5,727 nt of DNA, taken from the NCBI GenBank assembly GCA_029267645.1, contig JAJUIM010000136.1, positions 1 through 5,727 of the forward strand, given 5' to 3'. A model generated the notes under the pieces. It did not search any database and was not told where the DNA came from. It saw nothing but the letters and a program-made list of their open reading frames with translations. A program made the translations under genes and the position numbers. Of the stretch, positions 1 through 5,662 are shown one piece after another (position 1 is the first letter of the stretch; each line of letters starts with the position of its first letter). This DNA is from Microbacterium sp. Its GTDB lineage: Bacteria; Actinomycetota; Actinomycetes; Actinomycetales; Microbacteriaceae.

Positions 1-601
1 CGGCCCGCTCGTCGAGATGACGGGCTTCTCGAGCGTGTCGATGCTCGCGGTTCCCGCGGGCACGAGCGTGCCCGGCCTCATCCACTCGCGCCACTGCATC
101 CCCGGCGTCGACCTCCTCATCGCGGCGCAGGTCACGGCCGGAGCGGCGATCGACTGGGTCAACGGCCTCGACCCCGCGACCGACGTGCGCACCTCGCCCG
201 AGCTGGCCCGCCGCGAGCGCCCCTCGCGCGTGAGCGTCGTGCCGTCGCTGCAGGGCGAGCGCACGCCGACGTGGAACCCGGCCGCACGCGGCATCATCGA
301 CGGCGCCGACCTCGCGACGGGCGGCGGCGCGACCTCGCCCCTGTGGCTGCAGATCAAGGCCGACGTCACGGGCGTCCCCGTGCACAAGGCCACGCGCGGC
401 CACGGCGCCGCGCAGGGCGCCTCGTACCTCGCGGGCTTCGCGGCCGACGAGTACGCGCTCGAGGACGTCGTGACGGGATCCGAGCGCGAGACCACCTACG
501 AGCCGGATCACGCGCTGCAGGGCGCCTACGCCGCCAAGCGCGCGTGGATGGCCCGGCTCGCCGAGCTCAACGCGCGTCGCGACTGGCCGCTGGCCTCCTG
601 A
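1..601 (+). CDS. FGGY-family carbohydrate kinase, C-terminal part (5' truncated by window edge)
   Basis: This is the C-terminal domain of an ATP-dependent sugar kinase of the FGGY family, which phosphorylates pentoses, ketoses or polyols in the cytoplasm. The reading frame is open from the window edge (first full codon at 2) to a TGA at 599-601, so the gene starts upstream. Visible family marks are an LQGERTP block (about 248-268, the usual G-E-R-x-P followed by W-x-P-x-A-R-G) and a GGGATSPLWLQIKADVTG block (about 320-373, matching the conserved GG...W-x-Q-x-x-A-D-x-x-G nucleotide-side region). The catalytic Asp and the N-terminal sugar-binding domain are off-window, so the substrate cannot be read. 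The neighbouring rhamnose genes make L-rhamnulokinase an attractive guess. However, the gene is convergent with them and separated by a terminator, and xylulokinase-like or other FGGY kinases are equally possible. Family assignment is firm; substrate is open. Confidence 0.88.
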   Translation, partial: GPLVEMTGFSSVSMLAVPAGTSVPGLIHSRHCIPGVDLLIAAQVTAGAAIDWVNGLDPATDVRTSPELARRERPSRVSVVPSLQGERTPTWNPAARGIIDGADLATGGGATSPLWLQIKADVTGVPVHKATRGHGAAQGASYLAGFAADEYALEDVVTGSERETTYEPDHALQGAYAAKRAWMARLAELNARRDWPLAS

Positions 602-603
602 CG

Positions 604-647
604 CGAGAAACGGGGCGGCATCCTGCGGGATGCCGCCCCGTTTCTCG
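604..647. terminator. Perfect hairpin between convergent genes, probable bidirectional terminator
   Basis: The arms 604-623 and 628-647 are perfect reverse complements (20 bp) around the 4-base loop TGCG. A G+C-rich core (611-640) is flanked by an A-rich segment on the left (GAGAAA) and a T-rich one on the right (TTTCTCGTCTCT). A U-rich tail would therefore follow the stem in either direction. It begins 2 bases after the kinase stop codon and lies 8 bases after the hydrolase stop codon on the other strand, which is where a shared intrinsic terminator would be expected. Confidence 0.88.
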
Positions 648-655
648 TCTCTGCG

Positions 656-1495
656 TCAGCCCGCGAGGCGCTCCGCGAACGCGTCGATCGTCTCCTCGAA
701 GCCGGGCTCCTCCGGCCGGTTGAGGTGACCGTGGCGCGTGCCGTGCTGCATCGTGAGGCGCACGTCGACGCCGATGCCCTCGAGCGACGCGGCGAACGTC
801 TCGCCCGAGACGCGCAGCTCGTCGACCTCGCTCGTGACGATCGTCGTGGCGGGGAAGCCGACGAGCTCACCCTCGGTCGCGAGACCGGGCACCGCGACGG
901 CGTCGGCCGCATCGACGGATCCGCCGAGGTAGTTCTCGTACATCGCGCGCACGAACGGCGGCGAGAACTGATCCTGCAGCCCCGCCGAGGCGAGCGCCGT
1001 CGCGAGACCCTCGGGCACCTCGGGCTGCACGGCGTGCAGCGTCGGGTAGGCGAGCGCGACGTGCGCGGGCAGCGCCGTGCCCGCGCGCAGCGCGCGCACG
1101 ACGACACCCGTCGCGAGGTTCGCGCCCGCGCTCGCGCCGCCGATCGCGACGCGCGACGGATCCGCGCCCCACTCGCCCGCGTGCTCGCGCGCCCAGTCGA
1201 GCGCGAAGGCGAGCTCCTCTGACGCGACGGGGAAGTGCGCGCCGTCGCGCGGCTCGTCGCCGTAGCGGGATCCTTCCGCGATGGGCGCGAGCGCGTAGTC
1301 GACCGAGACGGTCGGGATCCCCCGCCGCGCGAACGCGCGCGCGACGGCGTCGCCCTCGGGCATGTCGATCGATCCGCCCGCGAACCCGCCGCCGTGGGCC
1401 CAGACGAGGCCCGGGCCCACGGGCGAGGCGGCCGGGTACACGCGCACGAGGAGCGGCCCGTGGGGGCCGTCGAGCGTCGTGTCGCGGGGATCCAT
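656..1495 (-). CDS. Alpha/beta hydrolase, HSL-type esterase/acetylesterase family, coupled to rhaI
   Basis: A 279-residue alpha/beta-hydrolase of the hormone-sensitive-lipase-like group (alpha/beta hydrolase fold-3). Members hydrolyse short-chain esters, and some hydrolyse lactones. The oxyanion-hole motif HGGG is at residues 34-37. The nucleophile elbow GASAG is at 120-124, with Ser122 as nucleophile, followed by ANLA. The probable catalytic Asp is Asp225 in SEVDEL. The probable catalytic His is His255 in GTRHGH. There is no signal peptide, so the enzyme is expected in the cytoplasm. The ATG overlaps the rhaI stop by one base (TGATG), with only a weak GGGG upstream, which points to translational coupling and fixes the start. 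Its place as third gene of rhaM-rhaI suggests a role in rhamnose use, for example removing acyl groups from rhamnose or acting on a lactone. That substrate is inference. The family call is secure from the complete triad. Most HSL enzymes have Asp before the Ser (GDSAG); here it is Ala. Confidence 0.9.
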   Translation of the reverse strand: MDPRDTTLDGPHGPLLVRVYPAASPVGPGLVWAHGGGFAGGSIDMPEGDAVARAFARRGIPTVSVDYALAPIAEGSRYGDEPRDGAHFPVASEELAFALDWAREHAGEWGADPSRVAIGGASAGANLATGVVVRALRAGTALPAHVALAYPTLHAVQPEVPEGLATALASAGLQDQFSPPFVRAMYENYLGGSVDAADAVAVPGLATEGELVGFPATTIVTSEVDELRVSGETFAASLEGIGVDVRLTMQHGTRHGHLNRPEEPGFEETIDAFAERLAG

Positions 1496-2658
1496 CAGGC
1501 GCCCCAGCCGGCCTGCTGTCCGCCGACGCGCTCGGCCTCGATCTTCTCCTGGTAGCCCGACGCGAGGTACGCCGCCATGGGGTCGGCGGGGAGGCCGCGG
1601 CTCTCGCGCCACTCGGCGAGCGCGGGGCGCACGTCGGTGTAGAACGCGTCCATGAAGACCTGGTGCGCCGCGAGCGGGTCGCCCGAGACCTGCGCCTGGC
1701 GCAGCGCCTCGGTGTCGACGAGCAGCGCGCGGGCCGTCATCTCCTGCACGTTGAGCACCGAGCGGGTCTGGCCGAGGATCTTGTTCTCGACGTTGTGGCA
1801 CTGGTCGAGCATGAACTGCACGTCGGGGTTGTTGAGGCCGCCGCCGCGGATGACCTCGAAGACGATGCGGAACAGCTGGAACGGGTCGGCCGAGCCCACG
1901 ATGAGGTCGTCGTCGGCGTAGAAGCGGCTGTTGAAGTCGAACGAGCCGAGCTTGCCGAGGCGCAGCAGCTGCATGACGATGAACTCGATGTTCGTGCCCG
2001 GGGCGTGGTGGCCCGTGTCGAGGCAGACGAGGGCCTTGTCGCCGAGCGCCGAGACCTGCGCGTAGCTCGTGCCCCAGTCGGGAACGTCGGTGTGGTAGAA
2101 CGCCGGCTCGAAGAACTTGTACTCGAGCACGAGGCGCTGGTCGTCGCCCAGGCGGTCGTAGATCTTCTGCAGCGACTCGTGCAGGCGGTCCTGGCGGCCG
2201 CGCATGTCGGCCTGGCCCGGGTAGTTCGAACCCTCGGCGAGCCAGATCTTCAGGTCGCGCGATCCGGTCTTGTCCATGACGTCGATGCACTCGAGGTGGT
2301 GGTCGATCGCCTTGTTGCGGATCCGGGCGTCCTCGTGCGTCAGGGCGCCGAACTTGTAGTCGTCGTCCTGGAACGTGTTCGAGTTGATCGTGCCGAGCGA
2401 GACGCCCTCGTCCTCGGCGTGCTTGCGCAGGGCGTCGAAGTCGGAGAGGTCCCACGGGATGTGCAGCGCGACCGTCGGGGCGAGGCCCGTGAGCTTGTGC
2501 ACCTGGGCAGCGTCGGAGATCTTCTCGAACGGGTCGCGGGGCGTGCCGGGCGTGCCGAACACCTTGAAGCGCGTGCCCGAGTTGCCGAACGCCCAGCTGG
2601 GCAGCTCGATGGCCTGCTTCTCGAGCTGGTCGAGGATCTCCTGGGAGAGGATGCTCAT
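1495..2658 (-). CDS. rhaI: L-rhamnose isomerase, Gram-positive/Streptomyces subtype
   Basis: Metal-dependent aldose-ketose isomerase converting L-rhamnose to L-rhamnulose in the cytoplasm, the first committed step of phosphorylative rhamnose catabolism. It has 387 residues and belongs to the RhaI sugar-isomerase TIM-barrel family, distinct from E. coli RhaA. Putative metal ligands follow the Pseudomonas stutzeri enzyme with a constant shift: Glu179 (LEYKFFEP), Asp214 and His217 (LDTGHH), Asp249 and Asp251 (ADDDL), and Asp285 (MLDQCHN). Sugar-pocket residues His66 and Trp69 (HIPWD) are also present. One ligand position that is His in the Pseudomonas protein appears as Asp241 here. The start ATG has AGAAAGG (2675-2669) ten bases upstream. 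It is the middle gene of the operon: rhaM ends 57 bases upstream, and the downstream hydrolase ATG overlaps its stop. Related enzymes also isomerise other sugars such as L-lyxose or D-allose, but the adjacent rhamnose mutarotase favours rhamnose. Confidence 0.95.
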   Translation of the reverse strand: MSILSQEILDQLEKQAIELPSWAFGNSGTRFKVFGTPGTPRDPFEKISDAAQVHKLTGLAPTVALHIPWDLSDFDALRKHAEDEGVSLGTINSNTFQDDDYKFGALTHEDARIRNKAIDHHLECIDVMDKTGSRDLKIWLAEGSNYPGQADMRGRQDRLHESLQKIYDRLGDDQRLVLEYKFFEPAFYHTDVPDWGTSYAQVSALGDKALVCLDTGHHAPGTNIEFIVMQLLRLGKLGSFDFNSRFYADDDLIVGSADPFQLFRIVFEVIRGGGLNNPDVQFMLDQCHNVENKILGQTRSVLNVQEMTARALLVDTEALRQAQVSGDPLAAHQVFMDAFYTDVRPALAEWRESRGLPADPMAAYLASGYQEKIEAERVGGQQAGWGA

Positions 2659-2682
2659 GTCAAGAGCGCCTTTCTGTGGGGC

Positions 2683-2700
2683 GCGGCCCTCATCGGCCGC
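2683..2700. other. Small stem-loop in the rhaM-rhaI intercistronic gap
   Basis: Within the 57-base gap between rhaM and rhaI, GCGGCC (2683-2688) pairs perfectly with GGCCGC (2695-2700) across a 6-base loop. It stands before the rhaI ribosome binding site in the direction of transcription and has no following U-run, so it does not look like a full terminator. It could mark mRNA processing or mild attenuation that sets the rhaM to rhaI ratio. A 6-bp G+C stem is not rare in DNA of this composition, so functional significance is uncertain. Confidence 0.3.
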
Positions 2701-2715
2701 TGTCGGATGCGGTGT

Positions 2716-3075
2716 TCAGTTGTCGGCGCGCGCCGCGCGCAGCTGGGATTCGAGGTGGAACACCTCGGGGAAGGTCTCGGCGTCCTGATCCGCGCGGCCC
2801 TCCTGGTCGACGAAGAAGGGCGCCATGCTCTCCTCCCACCTCGCCGCGACCTCGCTCTTCGCGAGATACGCCTGCGAGGCCTCGTCGTCGTCGGTCTCGT
2901 AGACGCCCACGAGCTCGCCGCCGCCGAGGTGGAAGATCGAGTAGTTGCGCCGGCCCGACGCCGCGATCTCCTCGAGCATCTCGGGCCAGATCGGGTCGTG
3001 CCGACGCAGGTATTCGTCGAGCATGTCGGGCTTCACGCGCAGCCGGAATGCGATGCGCTGGGATCGGCTCGCCAT
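2716..3075 (-). CDS. rhaM: L-rhamnose mutarotase
   Basis: Small cytoplasmic enzyme (119 residues) that interconverts alpha- and beta-L-rhamnopyranose, supplying RhaI with the anomer it uses. It shows the family's hallmarks. The segment EYLRRHDPIWPEM (residues 21-33) carries the probable catalytic His26, which matches His22 of E. coli RhaM in the same R-R-H-x-P-I-W-P-E context. The segment NYSIFHLGGGELVGVYE contains the active-site Tyr region. ARWEESMAPFF and the closing PEVFHLE strand also match the family. Length is slightly above the E. coli protein (about 104 residues), with a short polar extension at the C-terminus. The start ATG is preceded at 7 bases by a strong GGAGG (3087-3083). It is the first gene of the operon, behind its own promoter and a LacI-type operator, so it and the downstream genes should be induced together. 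Confidence 0.94.
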   Translation of the reverse strand: MASRSQRIAFRLRVKPDMLDEYLRRHDPIWPEMLEEIAASGRRNYSIFHLGGGELVGVYETDDDEASQAYLAKSEVAARWEESMAPFFVDQEGRADQDAETFPEVFHLESQLRAARADN

Positions 3076-3096
3076 CGAGGCACCTCCACGTTGGTA

Positions 3097-3108
3097 TGAA
3101 TCGTTTCA
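3097..3108 (-). promoter_or_regulatory. Operator for a LacI-type regulator upstream of rhaM (site 1)
   Basis: Read on the minus strand, the site is TGAAACGATTCA, a 12-bp near-palindrome with a central CG and one mismatched pair (14 bp if the outer A/T pair is counted). A central CG inside TGAAA...TTCA-like arms fits the usual form of LacI-family operators. It touches the -10 element of the rhaM promoter and covers the expected transcription start, so a bound repressor would block initiation. The same 12 bases occur upstream of the permease gene at 5651-5662, and the LacI gene starts 93 bases to the right. The identity of the binder is inferred from context. Confidence 0.78.
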
Positions 3109-3137
3109 TTATGCCCCCTTCCGTGCCCTCGGGGCAA
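3108..3137 (-). promoter_or_regulatory. Predicted sigma-70-type promoter of the rhaM-rhaI-hydrolase operon
   Basis: On the minus strand a -35-like TTGCCC (3137-3132; 4 of 6 matches to TTGACA) is followed after 18 bases by a -10-like CATAAT (3113-3108; 5 of 6 matches to TATAAT). Transcription would start near 3101, inside the operator, giving a leader of about 25 bases containing the GGAGG ribosome binding site. The -10 is one of the few A+T-rich hexamers in the region, which supports the call. Confidence 0.55.
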
Positions 3138-3201
3138 GCCCGCGTTTTCAGGCCCGGCGCGCGCGGGCCGATAGGATCCCGGGAGGACCTGAGGAGGATC
3201 G

Positions 3202-4206
3202 ATGGCGGTCAGCATTCGCGATGTGGCGAACCGAGCGGGCGTCTCGGTCGGGACCGTCTCCAACGTCTTGAACCGCCCCTCGGCCGTCGCCGACGCGACG
3301 GTCGAGCGCGTGCGGCAGGCGATCGACGACCTCGGCTACGTGCGCAACGACGCCGCGCGCCAGCTGCGCGCGGGCCGCAGCACGACGATCGGCCTCGTCG
3401 TGCTCGACGCGGGCAACCCGTTCTTCGCCGATGTCGCGCGCGGCGCCGAGGACGCGGCGGCCGAGCGCGGCCTCTCGGTGCTGCTCGGCAACAGCGACGA
3501 GCAGCCGTCGCGCGAAGAGGCCTACCTCGCGCTGTTCGAGGAGCAGCGCGTCCGCGGCGTGCTCCTCTCCCCCAGCTCCGAGACGCTCGCGGCCGCGCAG
3601 CGCCTGCGCGACCACGGGATCCCCGTCGTGCTCGTCGACCGCACGGCGCCCGGATCCGACTTCTCGTCGGTCGCCGTCGACGACGTGCGCGGCGGGTACA
3701 TCGCCGCCTCGCACCTGCTCGATCGGGGCCGGCGGCGGATCGCGTTCGTCGGCGGCCAGCCCACGCTGCGGCAGGTCGTCGACCGCCACGCGGGCGCCGA
3801 GCGCGCCGTCGCCGAGGTGGCGGGCGCGACGCTTGAGACGCTGCCCACCGACCAGCTCACGGTCCTCGCGGGCCGCGAGGCCGGCGTCGCCCTCGTCGCG
3901 CGTGCGCCCGAGGATCGGCCCGACGCGATCTTCGCCGCCAACGACCTCGTCGCGGTCGGCATCATGCAGGCGCTCGTCATGACGGGATCCGTGCGCGTGC
4001 CCGAGGACATCGCGCTCGTCGGCTACGACGACATCGCCTTCGCGCAGTCGACCGTGGTGCCGCTCACGTCGATCCGCCAGCCCGCGCACCTCATCGGATC
4101 CCGCGCCCTCGACGTGCTCGCCACCCTCGTCGACGACCCTACGCGCGAGCCCGAAACGATCGAGTTCGAGCCCGAGCTCGTCGTCCGCGAGTCGACGGGC
4201 GGGTGA
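3202..4206 (+). CDS. LacI-family transcriptional regulator, probable repressor of the rhamnose genes
   Basis: A full-length (334 residues) LacI/GalR-type repressor. An N-terminal helix-turn-helix occupies about residues 4-25 (SIRDVANRAGVSVGTVSNVL), followed by a hinge-helix segment at 49-60 (NDAARQLRAGRS). A periplasmic-binding-protein-like effector domain runs from about 61 to the end, with typical blocks GNPFF (71-75), AFVGGQPTLRQ (181-191), FAANDLVAVG (244-253) and ALVGYDDIAFA (271-281). In such proteins a sugar or sugar derivative bound between the two subdomains releases the dimer from DNA. The start ATG has AGGAGG (3192-3197) four bases upstream. It is divergent from rhaM, and two copies of a LacI-like operator flank the catabolic operon and the permease gene, so these are its probable targets. 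No copy lies between 3109 and its start, so autoregulation, if any, would act through site 1. Its effector is likely L-rhamnose or L-rhamnulose, by context only. Its own promoter is unclear; a weak TAGGAT at 3172-3177 could be a -10. Confidence 0.92.
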   Translation: MAVSIRDVANRAGVSVGTVSNVLNRPSAVADATVERVRQAIDDLGYVRNDAARQLRAGRSTTIGLVVLDAGNPFFADVARGAEDAAAERGLSVLLGNSDEQPSREEAYLALFEEQRVRGVLLSPSSETLAAAQRLRDHGIPVVLVDRTAPGSDFSSVAVDDVRGGYIAASHLLDRGRRRIAFVGGQPTLRQVVDRHAGAERAVAEVAGATLETLPTDQLTVLAGREAGVALVARAPEDRPDAIFAANDLVAVGIMQALVMTGSVRVPEDIALVGYDDIAFAQSTVVPLTSIRQPAHLIGSRALDVLATLVDDPTREPETIEFEPELVVRESTGG

Positions 4207-4222
4207 CCCTGCGCCACGAAAC

Positions 4223-4286
4223 GCGGAGATCTCACGAAATGCGGATCCGAACCGAGGATCCGGTCCGCATTTCGTGAGATCTCCGC
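4223..4286. terminator. Long perfect inverted repeat between convergent genes, probable bidirectional terminator
   Basis: The arms 4223-4245 and 4264-4286 are perfect reverse complements over 23 bp, with an 18-base middle segment (4246-4263). It sits 16 bases after the stop of the LacI gene and 13 bases after the stop of the permease gene on the other strand. This is the position of a shared terminator. There is no T-run after either arm, so it is either a terminator without a U-tract, as is common in high-G+C actinobacteria, or a dispersed repeat element inserted between genes. Positions 4215-4227 and 4233-4245 form an additional 13-base direct repeat (12 of 13 identical). Confidence 0.7.
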
Positions 4287-4299
4287 TATTGGTGACGCG

Positions 4300-5595
4300 T
4301 CAGACGAGCGCGTCGCGCTGCTCTGCGCCGTAGCGCTCGTCCTCGATCTCCTCGAGCGACTTGCCCTGCGTATTCGGCGCCCACACGGTGCCGACGATCA
4401 TCGAGACCGCGAGGATCGCGATGAGGATGCCGCCGAGCGTCGGCAGGCCGAGCACCTCGAGCCAAACGGGGAAGCCGTAGCTCAGGACGCCGACCATGAT
4501 GCGCGCCGTGAAGAACAGCAGGCCCTGCGCCGACGCGCGGTACTGCGTCGCGAAGAGCTCGGCCGTCCAGAGGCCGTAGAAGGCCTGCGCGCCGATGCCC
4601 GAGGCGAAGCCCCAGAGGATCGCGAAGCCGAACAGCGTCGGCGTGCCGTTCGGCATGTAGACGAGCACGACCCAGCCGGCGATGCCGAGCGCGGCGCCGA
4701 TGAAGAACAGCAGGCGGCGCGACATGCGGTCGCCGAGGGCCATGAACACGAACGTGCCGATGACCGTCATGCCCCACAGGAACGACTGCAGGAAATACTG
4801 GTGCGCGGGATCCGTGAGGCCCGAGGCGCGGTACACGTCGGGCATGAACATTCCGGCCTGGCCCGCGACGGTGTTCCAGAACGAGTACACGCCGATGAGG
4901 AAGAGGATCGCGAGCAGGTTCTGCTTGCGGGTGAGCAGCGCCTTGAAGCCCTGGCCCGCCGCTGCCTTCGCGCCCTGCTGCGTGCGGATGGCCTGCGTGT
5001 TCTTCCAGTTCTTCGACTCCTCGAGCCCGCGCCTGACCCACCAGGTGATGAAGGCGACGACGAAGAGGTGCAGGAAGATGATGCGGGATCCCATGAGCTC
5101 CATGGGCGCGAGGACGGCCGCCAGGAGGAAGCCGATCGCGGGGCCGACCGACCAGGCGAGCTGCGCCGTGCCGACGTGGGCGGCGCGGCGGTCGCTCGGG
5201 GCCTCCTCGGCGATGTAGGTCCACGAGGCGGGGACGCCCGCGCCGACCGCAATGCCCGTGATGATGAACGCCGCGAGCAGCATCCACTGGTTCATCGCGA
5301 AGGCGGCGGTGAGCACGCCGACCATGTAGACCAGCAGGTCGTAGGTGTAGATGAACTTGCGGCCGAAGCGGTCGCAGAGGGGCCCTCCGATGATGGCGCC
5401 GACGGCGGCGCCGAACGCGTTCGCGCTGAGCGCGGCGAGCAGGCCCTGGAAGGCGCTGTCGAAGCCGAACTCCTGCATCCAGAAGACCATCGACGTCGAG
5501 ATCGCGATGATCGATCCCGACTCGATGTAGTTAGACATTGCGACGGCGATCGTGGCCTTCCACCCCGTCGTCTTCTTCGCACCGATGCGTACCAT
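4300..5595 (-). CDS. MFS sugar-porter-type permease, probable L-rhamnose transporter
   Basis: An integral membrane transporter (431 residues) with about 12 hydrophobic segments, of the major facilitator superfamily. The loop 2-3 motif GGPLCDRFGRK is at 70-80 and its second-half counterpart ALGDRMSRR is at 286-294. The first half also has EEAPSDRR (130-137), and the second half has ELFATQYRASAQG (346-358). The C-terminal PNTQGKSLEEIE (407-418) resembles the PETKG-SLEEI ending of sugar porters. A polar cytoplasmic loop (about 188-222) divides the halves. The likely mode is proton-coupled uptake of a monosaccharide. The start ATG is the first possible one: an in-frame TGA lies 13 codons upstream with no ATG, GTG or TTG between. 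Its ribosome binding site is weak. The upstream operator, identical to that of rhaM, is the main reason to propose L-rhamnose as substrate. The family is sure, the substrate inferred. Confidence 0.9.
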   Translation of the reverse strand: MVRIGAKKTTGWKATIAVAMSNYIESGSIIAISTSMVFWMQEFGFDSAFQGLLAALSANAFGAAVGAIIGGPLCDRFGRKFIYTYDLLVYMVGVLTAAFAMNQWMLLAAFIITGIAVGAGVPASWTYIAEEAPSDRRAAHVGTAQLAWSVGPAIGFLLAAVLAPMELMGSRIIFLHLFVVAFITWWVRRGLEESKNWKNTQAIRTQQGAKAAAGQGFKALLTRKQNLLAILFLIGVYSFWNTVAGQAGMFMPDVYRASGLTDPAHQYFLQSFLWGMTVIGTFVFMALGDRMSRRLLFFIGAALGIAGWVVLVYMPNGTPTLFGFAILWGFASGIGAQAFYGLWTAELFATQYRASAQGLLFFTARIMVGVLSYGFPVWLEVLGLPTLGGILIAILAVSMIVGTVWAPNTQGKSLEEIEDERYGAEQRDALV

Positions 5596-5638
5596 GTGTG
5601 TCCGATTTCTCGTCGTTGAACGGAACTCGCGGAATCAC

Positions 5639-5652
5639 CAGGATGCATCCTG
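5639..5652. repeat. Perfect 14-bp palindrome abutting operator site 2
   Basis: CAGGATGCATCCTG equals its own reverse complement and shares its last two bases with operator site 2. It lies in the probable 5' leader of the permease transcript, or just downstream of the promoter. It has no counterpart at the rhaM promoter, so it could be a site for a second regulator or simply chance. It has no spacer, so a stable RNA hairpin is unlikely, and a DNA-binding site is the more natural reading. Confidence 0.45.
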
Positions 5653-5662
5653 AAACGATTCA
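5651..5662 (+). promoter_or_regulatory. Operator for a LacI-type regulator upstream of the permease gene (site 2)
   Basis: TGAAACGATTCA is base-for-base the same 12-mer as site 1 read on the minus strand at 3108-3097. It lies 55 bases upstream of the permease ATG. A possible minus-strand -10 element TAGACT, preceded by TG (5684-5677), sits just upstream of it. As at rhaM, the operator would therefore fall at or just after the start of transcription. No convincing -35 was seen, so the promoter is tentative while the repeated operator is clear. Confidence 0.75.

Noticed and set aside
1663..3099. Long plus-strand open frame (478 codons) antisense to rhaI and rhaM
   Set aside because: It lies opposite two well-recognised genes, its translation is a low-complexity mix rich in Val, Ala, Arg, Glu and Asp, and it shows no family motif. 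Open antisense frames are expected in high-G+C genes.
3151..3169. Inverted repeat GGCCCG...CGGGCC in the divergent control region
   Set aside because: Six-bp G+C-only arms with a GC-alternating loop are common in DNA of this composition, and the sequence does not resemble the repeated operator.
3148..4089. Minus-strand open frame (313 codons) antisense to the LacI gene
   Set aside because: Its composition is dominated by Arg, Asp, Ala and Gly with no recognisable domain, and the LacI protein on the other strand accounts for the region fully.
4801..5619. Plus-strand open frame (272 codons) antisense to the permease gene
   Set aside because: It is extremely Arg/Glu/Asp-rich, as expected for the complement of hydrophobic codons, and has no domain. 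The permease on the minus strand is clear.
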